Positions 26,100 through 38,010 of a DNA stretch of 64,000 nt are shown in pieces. The translations under genes and the position numbers were made by a program. Under the pieces are notes generated by a model, which did no database searches, was not told the origin of the DNA, and saw only the letters and a list, made by a program, of their open reading frames with translations. The stretch's first letter is position 1; every line of letters begins with the position of its first letter. The DNA is from Aquila chrysaetos chrysaetos (lineage: Eukaryota > Chordata > Aves > Accipitriformes > Accipitridae): positions 9,270,001 to 9,334,000 of the forward strand of contig NC_044009.1 in assembly GCF_900496995.4 (NCBI RefSeq). The letters are read 5' to 3'.

Positions 26100-26290
26100 G
26101 AGGATGCACGCAAGAGAGAGATAATTAATTAATTGTGACTTTTCCAGCCTCCAGACTTTGGTTTCTATTGATCTCAGTTTTATCTGGAGTAATAGAGACA
26201 ATTAGGAGGGAACACAGCAGCAGAAGTTAATTACAAATGGAATGGAAACTGTGTCTTTCAATGTATTAAACTTTTATCACAAAGCAGTAC
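26100..26290. promoter_or_regulatory. candidate conserved non-coding element
   Basis: Centred on ATAATTAATTAATTGTGAC at about 26121, followed by TTGATCTCAG, GACAATTAGG, GAAGTTAATTACAAATGG and ATTAAACTTTTATCAC. The density of homeodomain-type ATTA/TAAT sites and the lack of stop-free frames suggest an enhancer-type element. Conservation is not testable here. Confidence 0.35.
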
Positions 26291-27729
26291 TGCTGCAGAA
26301 GCACTGGGAGAGACGGTGTGCCTCACTGCATCCTCCGTGCCATGCAGGGCACTCCCCACTCTTGACAATCAATAATAAATGATAAAATCATGCTCCTGAG
26401 TGGGGCCAAGGTTCCTGTGCCAAGCCCCAGGGAACCGAGCCCTCGGAGGAGAGCATCTGGGCTGCTTGGGCAGGCAGCGCTCACTCCCAACGGGAGCCTG
26501 GAAGCTGCTGCTCAGCCCTGCCTGCACCCCACCGGGCTGGCAGCTCTTGCAGGCAGGAGCTGCTCTGCGGGTGCTGGGGACAACTCATTGCTATTCCTGT
26601 CCTGAGCCTTGGGTGGAAGACAGCCCTGCCTGCCCATGGAGCCGGCACAGCACAGCATGCTAAAATGGATGCTGTGCGCAGAGGAAACAGCGCAGGCTAG
26701 TTGGGGAGGAACCAGCCCATCTCAGAGAGCTTCACTGGTCGTGGCTGGGTTGCAACTAGCTCTCAAAGGTGAGTTTCAAGCAGCCTCAGGGACTCATTCC
26801 CACTGCTAGCCTTGCCAAGATATGCATTGCCTCTGATCAGGGCAGGGCTGCAGGAGGCAGCCAGGAGGGGTGTTACTTCTGCCCCTTAGCACCATGGCTC
26901 CAGTGACCTCCTTCCCTTGACAGGAGGCTTGGATGTCAGGCAAGGACCAGGAAAGGTCCTCCCTTCGTTCTCTCCACCTGCCCAGCTTCATCCCACCCTC
27001 CCCTCCACTCCCTCCTCTGCACACCTGTCCCGAGTCCAGCTTGGGAAATGCCAGTCCTCATCCCCTAGGCTGAAGTCACCTAGCAGACAGCACAACCTTG
27101 GTGAGGCTTCTGAGAAAGCACTGTAATTCAAAGCTGGTTCCTGCTCCTGTGTCAGCAGCCAGTGTGCTGGCAGTGAGCAGGTGAGGGATGCTGTGGCAAT
27201 CCTCTGTCACTCAGTGCCCCTGTGGCACACAGCAGTGAGCATCCCCCAGAGCCAGTCTGGGGACTGGAGAGCAGCATGTGGCTCAGAGGCTGAGCTCTCT
27301 CTGCTTTTTCCATAAAACACAGGAGAAGATGGTTTATTAAATATCTCCTAATTCTCTGAGGGTGGTAGACCAAATGATGTGACATAAAGGGTCTGGCTTG
27401 GACCTGTTTTCAGCCGTACCAGCCTACAAAATGCTGTGCCTCTCTCCTCATCATTATGCCTGTCTCCGGCCTGCTGAAAGTGCTCCCACCTGCCTGCTGT
27501 CCCCTCTCTGTCCTGCCCCTGAGGTCACCCCACAGACTTCCAGTGAACACCCACATCTTTGTCTCCAGGGCATTTAAGGCAGTGAGTGTATAAATGAGGC
27601 TCTGCTGATCATGGAGGAGCAGTAATTAGGTTGCTGGTTTGCTCATACCTCTCCTTCCAACCATTCCCAAGACTGTGTTTGCCTTTGCACTCCTGCACAG
27701 AGCTGGAGTTGTCCAGGAGTTGTCCTTAA
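26291..27729. other. intergenic, no gene recognised
   Basis: No recognisable exon, repeat or RNA gene. Confidence 0.4.
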
Positions 27730-27733
27730 GACC

Positions 27734-28296
27734 TGTCCTGGTTTCAGCTGGGATAGAATTAATTGTTTCCTAGTAGCTGGTGTAGTGCTATGTTTTTGAG
27801 TACGGTATGAGAAGAATGTTGATAACACACTGATGTTTTCAGTTGTTGCTAAGTAATGGTTAGTCTAAAGTCAAGGATTTTTGAGCTTCTCATGCCCAGC
27901 CAGCAAGAAGGCTGGAGGGGACACAGCCAGGACAGCTGACCCAAACTGGCCAACAGGGTATTCCATACCATGTGATGTCATGTCCAGTATATAGACTGGG
28001 GGGAGTGGGGCTGGGGGGAATTGCCACTCGGGAACTAACTGGGCGTCACTCAGAGGGTGGTGAGCAATTGCATTGTGCATCACTTGCATATTCCAATGCT
28101 TTTATTATTACTATTGTCATTTTATTAGTGTTATCATTATCATTATTAGTTTCTTCTTTTCTGTTCTATTAAACCCTTCTTAACTCAACCCACAAGTTTT
28201 ACTTTTTTTTCCCAATTCTCTTTCTCTCTCGGGGGGGGGGGGAGTGAGTGAGCGTCTGCGTGGTGCTTAGTTGCTGGCTGGGGTTAAACCACAACA
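27734..28296 (+). mobile_element. solo LTR of an endogenous retrovirus (fossil)
   Basis: A single LTR of about 563 bases, beginning TGTCCTGGTTTCAGC and ending GGTTAAACCACAACA, bounded by TG and CA. The flanking gacc at 27730-27733 and 28297-28300 is a likely 4-base target-site duplication. Inside are a TATATAG box near 27988, an ATTAAA polyadenylation word near 28168 and an A/T-rich ATTATT tract. No internal gag, pol or env sequence lies beside it, so it is a solo LTR left by recombination. I recognise the type as common in neoavian genomes but do not assign the exact family. It looks whole as an LTR. Age is moderate, by impression only. Confidence 0.88.
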
Positions 28297-28304
28297 GACC
28301 TCAA

Positions 28305-29130
28305 CTATATCCTGCTAACAGCTAACTCCAAGAGTCATTGGAGCTGTACAGTTGGTGTTATTGCCTCCCAATGTCAAAGTCAGATCACATTGCTGAGGGC
28401 CTTGTCCAGTTAAGTTTTGAAAACCTCCAAGGACAGAGATCCCAGAAGCTCCCTGAGTGCCCGTCCTGGCACTGCACCACTCTCATAGGGAAGAAGTTTT
28501 TGATTACGTCCCATCAAGCTGGATGCTGTCCTTGTGTCCTCCTGCTCTTTCACTCTACACCTCTGCCTCTGTCTCCTTGAAAACCTCCACTTAAGGCAGT
28601 GAAAGACGAAGTTAGATCTCACCCATCCGTTCCTTCTGGAGGCCGAACAGATGTAGTTCCTTTGGTCTCTTTTTGTAAGTCCTATGCTCCAGCTCCTGAC
28701 CATCTTGGTGGCCTCCATTGGACTTGGCATCTCTCACACAGTAGGGTGGCCAAAACTAGGCACAGGGTTCCGTTGTGGCTCCTTGAGTGCTGAGTACAGG
28801 GAATGACGACTTGCCTTGACATGTCGGGTGTGCTTTTTCTAATGTAGCCCATCTGAGGACAGCCTTCATCACTGAAGGGTGCACTGCTGGCTCAGTCTGA
28901 CCTGACCTGACCCACATAGCCTTCACCAAATGGGAGATTTCTGTGTCACCAGAAAACTTTCTCTGGTCCTTTATGAACATGTTGATTGTTCACATCCCAG
29001 AATGGACCCAGTCGGTAACATCTCTTCGTGATGAAAAATGACTGTTTGCATTTATTCAAGACAGTTCAGTTTCTTTAAGATTCTTTTTTGAAGCATCATG
29101 TCAAAAGATTTTGACATGGCATCACTGACC
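28305..29130 (-). repeat. CR1 LINE, minus strand, older copy
   Basis: The + strand text reads as reverse-complement CR1: 'gccttgtccagttaagtttt', 'gaaaacctccaaggacagag', 'gaagaagtttttgattacgt', 'ctgaccatcttggtggcct', 'actgctggctcagt', then 'gaatggacccagt'. This order is the CR1 3' UTR followed by the end of ORF2. The match is good to about 29020 and weakens to about 29130. The expected 3' octamer terminus next to the LTR is not visible, so that end is lost. Confidence 0.82.
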
Positions 29131-29985
29131 ACTTCACAGGTTTAGGATTCGTGGTCCCATTCTTAATATGAGGTGACATTGCAGTGGACTGCAAAGGGAA
29201 AGGCACTCTGGAATATCTCACTTGCTGATGGCTGAGTGTGCATGCTATTAGAAATTAAGCAGTCATGGGCCTGACCAGTACTTGAATAGGATACAGGTTT
29301 TAAATCCCTGGTATGGTAGGCACAAGCCAATTAGTCATGCTTAAATACTTGGGAGACTGCTGGAGCCCCGAGCCTCAGCGAGCTCTAAGACTCATTTCTG
29401 CCCTGCTAGTGAACTGATTTGCAGGAAAAGAGGGGAGGACATATTTTCTCAAGGTGAAATAGATGTTCTTGGAGGATATGCAGTTTTAATACAGTGAGAT
29501 ACCTGGCAGATTAACCCCCACAGCCTTGATTAGCCCTACAGGTGATTCCCAGGTGAAGCAAACATGAAAAACACAAAGAAAACAATCTACAGTAATAGAA
29601 ATTTGCAGAATGCAACTTTCTGTGGCAGCTCTTAACCAGTTCTGGTGATGTTGCAATGCAGTCTATAGCAATGAGAAACACAACTTTGGAGTCAAGGTGG
29701 AGGCAGGGCAGAGGGTAAGCCTTGAGCACCCTGGTTAAGCTAGTGCCAGGCTTTGCACCAAATTACCAACACCCCCACCCCGGTCTGGTGCAGGGGCCTG
29801 GCTGCGTGCCACAGGCCGGCAGGTCCAGCCTGGATGCCATGTCCCTTGCAGCCTTGCCTGCTACATTTGCAAATAGTTTTGCCAGCCTTTCCTGGGGAAT
29901 CTCCTCAGCAGCTGTGTCCCTCCTGACCCAACAAGGGCTGGAGCATCTCTCATTTATATGTCACTCGGCACATCCTCCTGCTCGC
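29131..29985. other. intergenic, no gene recognised
   Basis: No recognisable exon or RNA gene. It is AT-richer than average near 29150-29600. Confidence 0.4.
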
Positions 29986-29989
29986 CCGC

Positions 29990-30170
29990 AAGTCCTAAAT
30001 TCAATCTGATTTCAGTCTGATTACTTTCCCCTCCACTTGAGAGAATTAATTAATCTCCGGCTCCACTCCGTTTTTTTTTCCCCGATCGATAAAAGGAGGA
30101 AGGAAAGGGTGGTGTACCTGTCATTAATCATCATTAAATTAGTGACTCCGGAATTAGCTCGCCATGAAAG
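29990..30170. promoter_or_regulatory. candidate conserved non-coding element (homeodomain-site cluster)
   Basis: The block contains GAGAATTAATTAATCTCCGG, then CCCGATCGATAAAAGG, then CATTAATCATCATTAAATTA and TCCGGAATTAGCTC. ATTA cores recur in both orientations, beside rare CpG-containing words (TCCGG twice, CGATCGAT) in otherwise CpG-poor DNA. That combination is typical of deeply conserved vertebrate enhancers. This is inference from composition and motif density only. Confidence 0.4.
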
Positions 30171-33100
30171 CCAGCACTTGTGCAGCAGCGGAGCTCTGCC
30201 ATATCACTGTACAGCAAGACCTGGACCTCTGCAGAGTTTGTGCAGCAAGAAACTGAGGTCTGTGAGAGGAGTGACCTACACATGGATGCCGCATGAGGGA
30301 AGGCATGTAGAACCTCCTTGGTGTCAGAGGAAGGACTCCACCACAGCAAAGCACCTCTATACGAATAGGTACTTGCAGCTCCAGGAGCCTCATGCCAAAG
30401 CTCAAGCCAAGCCAGAGCTTCACGGTCATTGATCAGCATCACCCACATCGCCCTTGAGGTGGCCATCCTGATGCTCAACGCTGGCTCCATGCTCAAATGG
30501 CCACATAGATGGTGTCCCTTCCACCCTGCATAGCACGTGGCCTCCACACGCACAGGGAAGGTAAAGGATTAGGAAGGAGCTTCCCTGCATGCCCTGCATC
30601 CCTGCATCTATCCAGCCATGGGGATCAAGTGATGCTGTCCCCTGCCCTCACTCCCTGCCCTCGTCCCTGCCTCTTTGGCCTCCCCTCACCTATCCTGTCC
30701 ACCCTGTGCTTTGACCTGGAGCAGGAGGCTGAGCCGTTACGGTGGCAGCACGTGGAGCAGGAGTGGTGGGATCAGGAAAAGGAGAGCATGTCCACCTGTG
30801 GCAGTGGGTCATTAGCACACTGTGGTTTGTATGAGCAAATGTATCTAAAGATAAGTATATGCAATTTGCATTGAATGATTTGTTCCTCTGGGCACATTTT
30901 AGTTCCTGGTCCTTGTGCCTCTCTGTCTGACTTGCTACAAGCTTTGATTAATGAGCATCTGCTTTGTCTTACACAGAAATGCTCTGGTTGTGCTGTGGGA
31001 TGAAGTGATGGTGGTGACCGGACTGTGCTAGGGCAGTGGGTCTCAGATCACACCTCTGTGGACCTGTTGTCTAAGTAACATTTCAGACGATGCAAGGTAT
31101 CTGCCTGGGTCTGGAGGGTTTGTCTTTGCCTTCCCTTGAGAAAGTCAGTCGTGCCTGACCTTCACCAGCATGTCTGCATACAGCACCCCGACACAGGTGA
31201 CACCACACCATGAATGCCCTCTCCTTGATGCTGCAAGAGCCAGTGGCCACATCACGTCATTGCAAGGGCTTGGACATGTGGACAAGGAGGTAATCTCCCT
31301 CCCCAGCACACCTTGCTCACACAAGCACTGCATTTGCTCCGTTAGCCACAGCCAACAGCGCCTTTGCCTGCTGCAACCCCCAATCCTCTTTCAAGGGCAC
31401 TGCTTTCCAGAATGCAGCCCCTGTCTGGTAAGTGTGACCTATCCTCCTCAGCCTTTGATGTGTGACCTTGCCTCTGGCCTTGTTAAAATGCACGTTTCTG
31501 AAATAAGCCCAGTTTAGCCAGGATGCAGCATTACACCGTCATTACTGATCGCACCTCTTATTTTCTCTCTGTCTCCCTGTAAATAATGTATCTTAATAAC
31601 TAAGCACGCAGAGCAGGCTTCCTTTAACAGACATTGCCCCGAGTAGCCATGCTGAGGAAGCGCATTCGCTCCTGCTATGCCTCAAAGCACTTCATTAGTA
31701 CATCAGAAAAGGCCAGAAAAACAATGCAAATATTCTGATCAGCCAGTGCTTTTGGAAGGATTTACCATCCCTGCCTGGTCGTACCAAGTCCAGAGCATCT
31801 CCTTGCACCCAGCTCTGCTGCAGCGTCATGTCGGAGCCTTTCTTGGGGACTGTCTGTCCAGCTCCCCCGCCTTCGAAAACGCCCCTAATGTGGCTCCTGC
31901 ACGCTCCCACCCGTGTCCTTGGGGCTGCAGGTTTAACCCCTCATGGACTGCAGGATGCTTCCCACCCCCTCCTTCTTCCGCTCCCCTTTTCCTAAGCTGC
32001 ATCACTCTTCTCCTGGCTGGGACATCCTGTCCCTCCCCTGTGACAGCTCTGGTCAGATCACCAATCCTGGTCCTGTTGAGCACCACCAGTTTGGATAATC
32101 TCCTACGAGAAACTGCTCCCTTTCCATCTGCAATGGTGATGTTGCTGCTGACAATGGGAGACCAGGTCAGGTCATCCCCAGAGCTGTTGGGGTAATACTC
32201 CAGGCAAAAAGAGCAAAGTGTACACGGGAGAAGTCCTCCATGGCTGGCCTCGAGAAGGTGGGCATGAACACCAGGCTGCTACTATCCATAATCCTGCCCC
32301 AGCAGCAGGCAAGAAATGCTCCCAGCACCAGGAAGCCTGGCTCCTGGGACTGCCATTAAATTTTCTCTCCAAGACTTGTCAGCAGCCATCAAGACTTGCT
32401 TTGCTCAGCCTGTCCTGTTAGCAGAGCAGCCAGAAATCAGGCAGGAAGACAAGCTGTGGGTCAGCTGCAGAAATACCTGTGCCAAACACACACACTGTCA
32501 CAGACACATTTTCCCCTGGTGTAACACTTTAAAAAAATAAACCCAACAACTCTGTTTTGAGTGATAAGCCTCAGTGAAATGGATCCAGAGAAAAGTGTGT
32601 GGTGGATGTGTGCATGGGAGTGTGTGACTGTCCTTGCTATACCTGTATTTGTATAGCATATTTGTGCATCCATGTGTGTCTGCATGCCACAGCTCCTTGC
32701 CGCGATTCGTGTTTCCGTCACATGTGTGTCCATACACATATGCAACCCTTCCTGCTGTGCCCTACACCTAGGGTGTATGAGTAGTGCCCCGTGCACATGA
32801 GTGGCTGACAGCACTTGTCTTTACAGAGTGTACAAACCGTTCACACGTGAGGGTGCTGTGTTTGATTCCCTCTGTGTTTGCCTGTGCCTGCATGCACCCT
32901 GTACATGTGCGTGTGTGTGTGTGTGTGCAATGCACATGCATGTGCTCTGCAGGCAGCTCTTCCCACTGCAATCCATGCCCATTCTCCTGGCTGTCAGGAC
33001 CAGTCCTCCCACCAGACCCAGAGCAGGGACTTGAGCTTAAAAGTCTATTAAAAGCTTGAAAAACAACATCCTGCTTCCCCTGCTTTTCAAATTGCCGGTG

Positions 33101-34435
33101 TCTTTCAATCCCTTAGTCACAGCACAAGGGGTTTGGGGTCAGCACGGGACCAGGACCCATCCACCTTTCCCCACAAACTACTGGGCTAAGCATTCTGCCC
33201 TGCAAACTGGGTAGCAGGGATCACCCTACCTGGGGAGTACAAATCTCCATGCAGCCTCCACAGGATGAGGGGCTGGGCTGAAGTGCACTGGTGTGTTAAA
33301 TAACCCCTTCCTTGCCAAAAAGAAAACCATGCCTCTGGTGCAATCCCTGAAATGAGAGCTGAGGGAGGCTCAAAGGCTGGAAGAGTTGATCTGAGATGTC
33401 CAGAGAAGATCCATGTCCATGGGTCATGCCTGTCTACAGGGTCGCAATGACTCCATCTCTGTGCCCACTAACTGGAAATTCTGTGGGATGTGAAGGCTGA
33501 TGATGATAAGCAAAGTCACCATCACTGCCAGGGACCCAGTCAAACCAGTACTATTCCACTCTTGCTTTGCTGAGCAAGCCTGGAGCTGCACTTGCAAAGC
33601 CAGTGTGCTCCTTTGCACAAGACTCTTCCCCTGGAAAGCCTCTTACTTGCACTGAGTGGTTAGCACCAGCTGAATTTGCCACGATTCAAAGTGTTATTAC
33701 AATGAATGTGAGCGTGAATTAATAATGGCACTTTGAAGCCGCTCTCTGTGCTTGCCTGCATCCCTCCTGCTGCATGACTGGCTCTGTGCTGCCGAGGAAC
33801 TGCATACATGCTGCTTCATTTTGCAATAATAACAGCCTTCTGCTAAGAGAGATAAACAGCATGGGGAAGTTTTGCTGGCAAAACAGAACTCCAAATGAAC
33901 TGCTAAAAATGGTTCACAAAAGGCTATTTCCAGCTACTCCACCCAGCTGGAGCCAGCTCTCCTCCCTGTCTGTTGTCATCGCAGAGGATGCATCTGCATC
34001 TGTCACAGGAGGGTTACTGCACAGAGAAAGGAGGCAGGGAAAAGTGCAGGCGGCAGCTCGCTGAGAAGGTTTGGGAGAGCCAGAAAAGGGGCTTCAGCCA
34101 GGTGCCTCAGTGTTCATGCACGAGGTGCGGACAGGGGACACAGCCCTGTCAACCATGTCTCCGAACGGCATCACCGGCACAGCCCGTCCAGGCTGGGAGG
34201 TGTGTGCAGGCACCGTCCCTATCCTCCAGCGACCTCCTGCACTCTCCTGCTCTCTTCCCTGGCTGCTCAGCACAGGCTGCAGGCTGGCCCATTGATGCTG
34301 TCAAGCCCTGGAAAGCAAGTCCCAGCAGTGCCTTTCCCCGGCTGCTGCTGCTGCTCACTCATGCAGGGGTCTCATCAAAATGCAGAGCATCCTTTACTTC
34401 TGGCTGGCTTACAGTAAGCAGTTGTCAGACGCTTC
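30171..34435. other. intergenic, no gene recognised
   Basis: No supported gene. The 32595-32960 interval is rich in imperfect TG/CA words (TGTGTGCATG-like), with one short pure (GT)n tract near 32910-32927. Open frames of 60-170 codons on both strands show no family resemblance. Confidence 0.45.
32595..32960. repeat. imperfect TG/CA-rich low-complexity tract
   Basis: Scattered TGTGCATG, CATGTGTGTC and GTGTGTGTGTGTGTG words make a purine/pyrimidine-alternating stretch. The pure dinucleotide core is only about 17 bases (32910-32927). It gives the Cys/Val/His-rich open frames seen on both strands here. Confidence 0.7.
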
Positions 34436-34570
34436 TATAATCCCAGGTATAATAAACCTTCCCTGGCTCCCTGATTCCTGTATCTGTCATGTGAGCCAGC
34501 TGTGCATGAGGAAAGCACTTTGCATGCAGATTATTTATCTGTCCTCAGTCTGATCCAAATAACACCCCCC
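34436..34570. promoter_or_regulatory. candidate regulatory element with octamer-like site
   Basis: The AT-rich block carries CACTTTGCATGCAGATTATT around 34515-34535, a POU/octamer-like site joined to an ATTA core, plus CCAGGTATAATAAACC just upstream. No open frame. Speculative. Confidence 0.28.
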
Positions 34571-36765
34571 TAAGGACAATCAGACAGCAACAGCTTCTCC
34601 TTCCAGAGTCTGGTTTTAGGACACTGGAGTGAGAGTTTGCACTCACAGGGGTTATCCCATGAAGAACCATTTAGGGTCAGCTGCAAATCTGCTTGTGCAT
34701 GTACAGGACCACAACCTCCCTGCAGGGCTCTGGAAGTTGTCTGAAGAGCAGGACTGAGCCATCACAGGGCACTGGTGCAAATTTATCACTAGCACTCATG
34801 AAGAGGGAGATATCTGGTTAAGATGGATGCCCTGGAGTGCTTTTCTCCAGCTTGCAGGCCTGCCAGCTTTCCCTCGGGGTGGATGTCCTGCTGCTGGTTC
34901 CCATTTGTTCCTCCCCTGCAAAGACCCTGTAGAGTTGGATCAGAAAGGAGCAGGATCAGCTCTGCTGAGAGTACTGCTGAGGCAGAAAGGCACAGGAGAA
35001 ACGCTGCCTAGGAGATGCCAGAAACACAGGAGCCCTGAGGAGTCTGAGTGAAGAATAACTTCCAGGCCAGGGAGTCGGTGCTGGGGCTGCCGTGCAATTG
35101 CCCCCTACACAGAGACTCGACGAGGACAGCAATTGCCTCCTAGATGTTGATCGATTTGCTTTTGAGTTGGCAGCAAGGACATGGGTTTGACCTCTGCCTG
35201 CAGAGAGGAGGGAAAGGACTTCAGGCAGCACCTGCAGGAGGGGATCCTGAGCAGTTAATGCCACTGCAAGTGGAAAAGTGTCTGCCCAGGTCAGAAAGAG
35301 GCTGCCTCCTTGTTGGAAAGTGATGGAGGTGATTGGGAAGAGGAGGGTGAACTTATAGGGAGCACAGCAGAAAGAGAGAGGTTGAGGTCTGTTCACGGAG
35401 GGTAATGGGCTAATGAAAGTGCCTGAGAGGATGCTGTATGCATGTGGACCACAGGAGTGCTGAGGATACCGGTGCTGCTGCCCTCTGCCTGCCTGGGGAA
35501 CCAGAGCCCAGCGAGCTACCGAAATCAAAGCCTTACTTCTGCTGCTGAGGAACTCAAGCATGGGCCAGAGGGACAAGGACACATTGTGACCTCCAGCCTA
35601 CTGCAGGCTGAATACATCCCTGCCTTGAAAACATCAGGCCTGGCTCTGCATGGCGTTGCTGCAGCTTGGCTGGGCTATTCCTCGGCAAATCCGCTAAGCC
35701 GGAGGTTGGCTAATGGTGCCTGCGAGGCACCCGCTGGGGTCCTGCCAGCCAGAAGCAAAGGCAATCAAAGCCTCCAAAGCAGCAATCAGACACCCTCCAA
35801 ATTAAGCGGACGTGAGAAGTGAGTTTGCAACTTCAGATCGATCTGGCGGCCAAGGTCAGTTAGAGGGAAGCTGAGTTCCTGGAGAAGCCACTGTGGAAAG
35901 CGAGTTGTAATAGAAAGAAGTTGTAATAGTCTCCAGCCGGCACAGACCTCCAGCTGCCGCTGACCCAGTTAACACTAATGCTCGCCTGCAGGAAACTTCC
36001 ACTCCATTTTCGAGGCGTTATGTCGGGCAAACCAGACCATGGCATGGAGATTAGCCTGGGAAGGGCGCGTGATGCTCTGGCAGCCGTTAGGATCTGGCCA
36101 TGCACAGGGTGCAGGAAGGGTCCATGCTGGTCATCTCAGCCCAGTGGAAAGCACAACATTGCTACAAATGAGTGCACAGTCATCCCCACTCCACTGGGTT
36201 GAGCACATCCTTGTCTGCTGGAGGGATTCATGATGGTCTTGCCATGGCCTGATGGCCCCAGAGAGTGCAAAACCTTGCATACCCAGAACTGAGGCATCAA
36301 AACACAAAGCCCAGAGGAGAACCTTGTGTCTCTCCCCCGCAATATAGCCATCACTTTGGATTTGGAAGGGAATCTCATGCTGTCCAGGGTGTCTCTCAGA
36401 GTCTTGTCTGCTGAGCCCATAGCATAAAGCCAAGAGGTGGAGGAAGGACCAGGATTTGTCTTTTTTTCTGTTGCCTTGTAGTTTTCAAGCCATTTTTAAA
36501 AACCTTTAGGATGTTTAGAAGATACTGTGGACTCTCCCCTCTTGGCCTACAAGAACCACCACCTTCTGCACATGGGATGAACAGGCTGGGGACTCCCTGC
36601 TGGAGTAGGGAAAGGGTTGGGATGGGGAGTGGTGGGCACCAGGCTGAATGTGAGCAAACCACAGATAAGATAAACTACTACATTAGGGGGACTGTGGCCA
36701 AGGTCAAGGGAAATTATTCATCCTTACATCAGCAGTGGGGAGGCCATGCTGCTGGGCTGTGCTTA
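34571..36765. other. intergenic, no gene recognised
   Basis: No recognisable exon, RNA gene or repeat. Confidence 0.4.
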
Positions 36766-36769
36766 GCCA

Positions 36770-37130
36770 GGTGAAGAGGAGGGTGATGTGGGATCTAATC
36801 ACAGCTGCAGCTACTTGGGAGCAATTCCAAGGAAGATAGAGCCAAACACATCTCACTAGTGCCCAATGATGTAACAAGGGACAGTGGTCACACATTGGAC
36901 CTTCAAATATTTGGGACGGTCATTAGGAAACTCTTCTTCACCTGAGCGTGGTGCAGCCCTGAGACAGGTCCCCAGAGCAATGGGAGATCTCTGTCCTTGG
37001 AGGGTTTCAAGACTTAGGTAGGCAAAGCCACTGCCACCCTGATCTAGTGTTGGGAATAGTTCTGCCATGAGCAAGCAGCTGGACAGGAGATTGCAGAGGT
37101 CCTTTCACCAGCCCTGCTGGGATTTACAGT
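36770..37130 (+). repeat. CR1 LINE 3' region, strongly diverged
   Basis: Landmarks in the right order for a + strand CR1 3' end: 'gaagaggagggtgatgtggg', 'gcagctacttggga', 'catgaggaaa'-like 'cattaggaaactcttcttca', 'agagcaatgggagatctctg' and 'cagaggtcctttcaccagcc'. Many substitutions separate it from the copy at 24.8 kb, so it is considerably older. The terminal octamers are gone. Confidence 0.65.
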
Positions 37131-37789
37131 CCTGTGCCTGCTGAACATCACTTTTCTCCTGGCTGGACTTCAGTCCAGGGATGCCCTGCCACGGAGTGGT
37201 ACAGGCACTTTTCCCCTAGCTTTGCAGAGGTCCTGGTTGGCTCCCTGCTCCTCAGCCCAGCCGCAGTGCCTGTTGCTGGCTTATGGGCACTTTGATCTCT
37301 TTTACTTATCTTGAGTGATCTCTCTTATTGATCTTGAGATGGACAGAATTGCATCCTGGATGCATCCATTGACTTTTGATGGAGCCCCTGAGTGGTGGGA
37401 AGAAGCCAAACACGTGCCCTGGTACCAATCAAACTGGTATCCCATACAATGGGCCAGAAGTTCCTTGCAGCCCATAGTCCTGTGTATGCATACTTTTCAC
37501 CATGCTAGGCTAACCAGCCCTCTTCAGGGATCTGTGTGAGTAGCCGTTGGCCACGGGCAGACCCTACCATTCCACAAAAGGCTTTTGCTTCCTCTGTTTG
37601 CCCTTCTCCCCTGGGGGAACCAGCCGCAGAGCAACATCAGCCCTGCCCGGAACACCTCGGCACTGCAAAGCAGGGACTCCTGTTGCATGCCTCCGGGCTC
37701 CTGGTGTGTTGTCAGCATAGCTCTGGGCACCCTGCTCTGATCCCATCTTATTTATGGCACATCCTTCCTGTCTTCTCACTGCTATTATT
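37131..37789. other. intergenic, no gene recognised
   Basis: No recognisable exon, repeat or RNA gene. Confidence 0.4.
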
Positions 37790-38010
37790 GCCTGAAATGT
37801 TGTAATTTAGATTCCGGCTGTGTTTGATTGCAAACTCTCCCAATCTACAAATTTCAGTGACAAGCACTAGAGCAGCTCATTTGCATGCCAAAGAGATCAA
37901 TCCGGAACTGCTCGTTACACAAGCGAATAAATAAATAACGGATACATTAAAGAATGGGAAACAATCAGCCAAATTAACCAATAGGTGTCGAATAATGACA
38001 AGCCCTGACA
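37790..38010. promoter_or_regulatory. candidate conserved non-coding element with octamer
   Basis: AT-rich and CpG-bearing. It contains a perfect octamer ATTTGCAT at 37879-37886, then GAGATCAATCCGGAACTGC, GCGAATAAATAAATAACGG, CATTAAAGAATGGG, CCAAATTAACCAATAGG and GTCGAATAATGAC. The motif richness and absence of open frames suggest an enhancer about 4 kb upstream of the presumed C1QA first exon. Conservation is untested. Confidence 0.38.
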
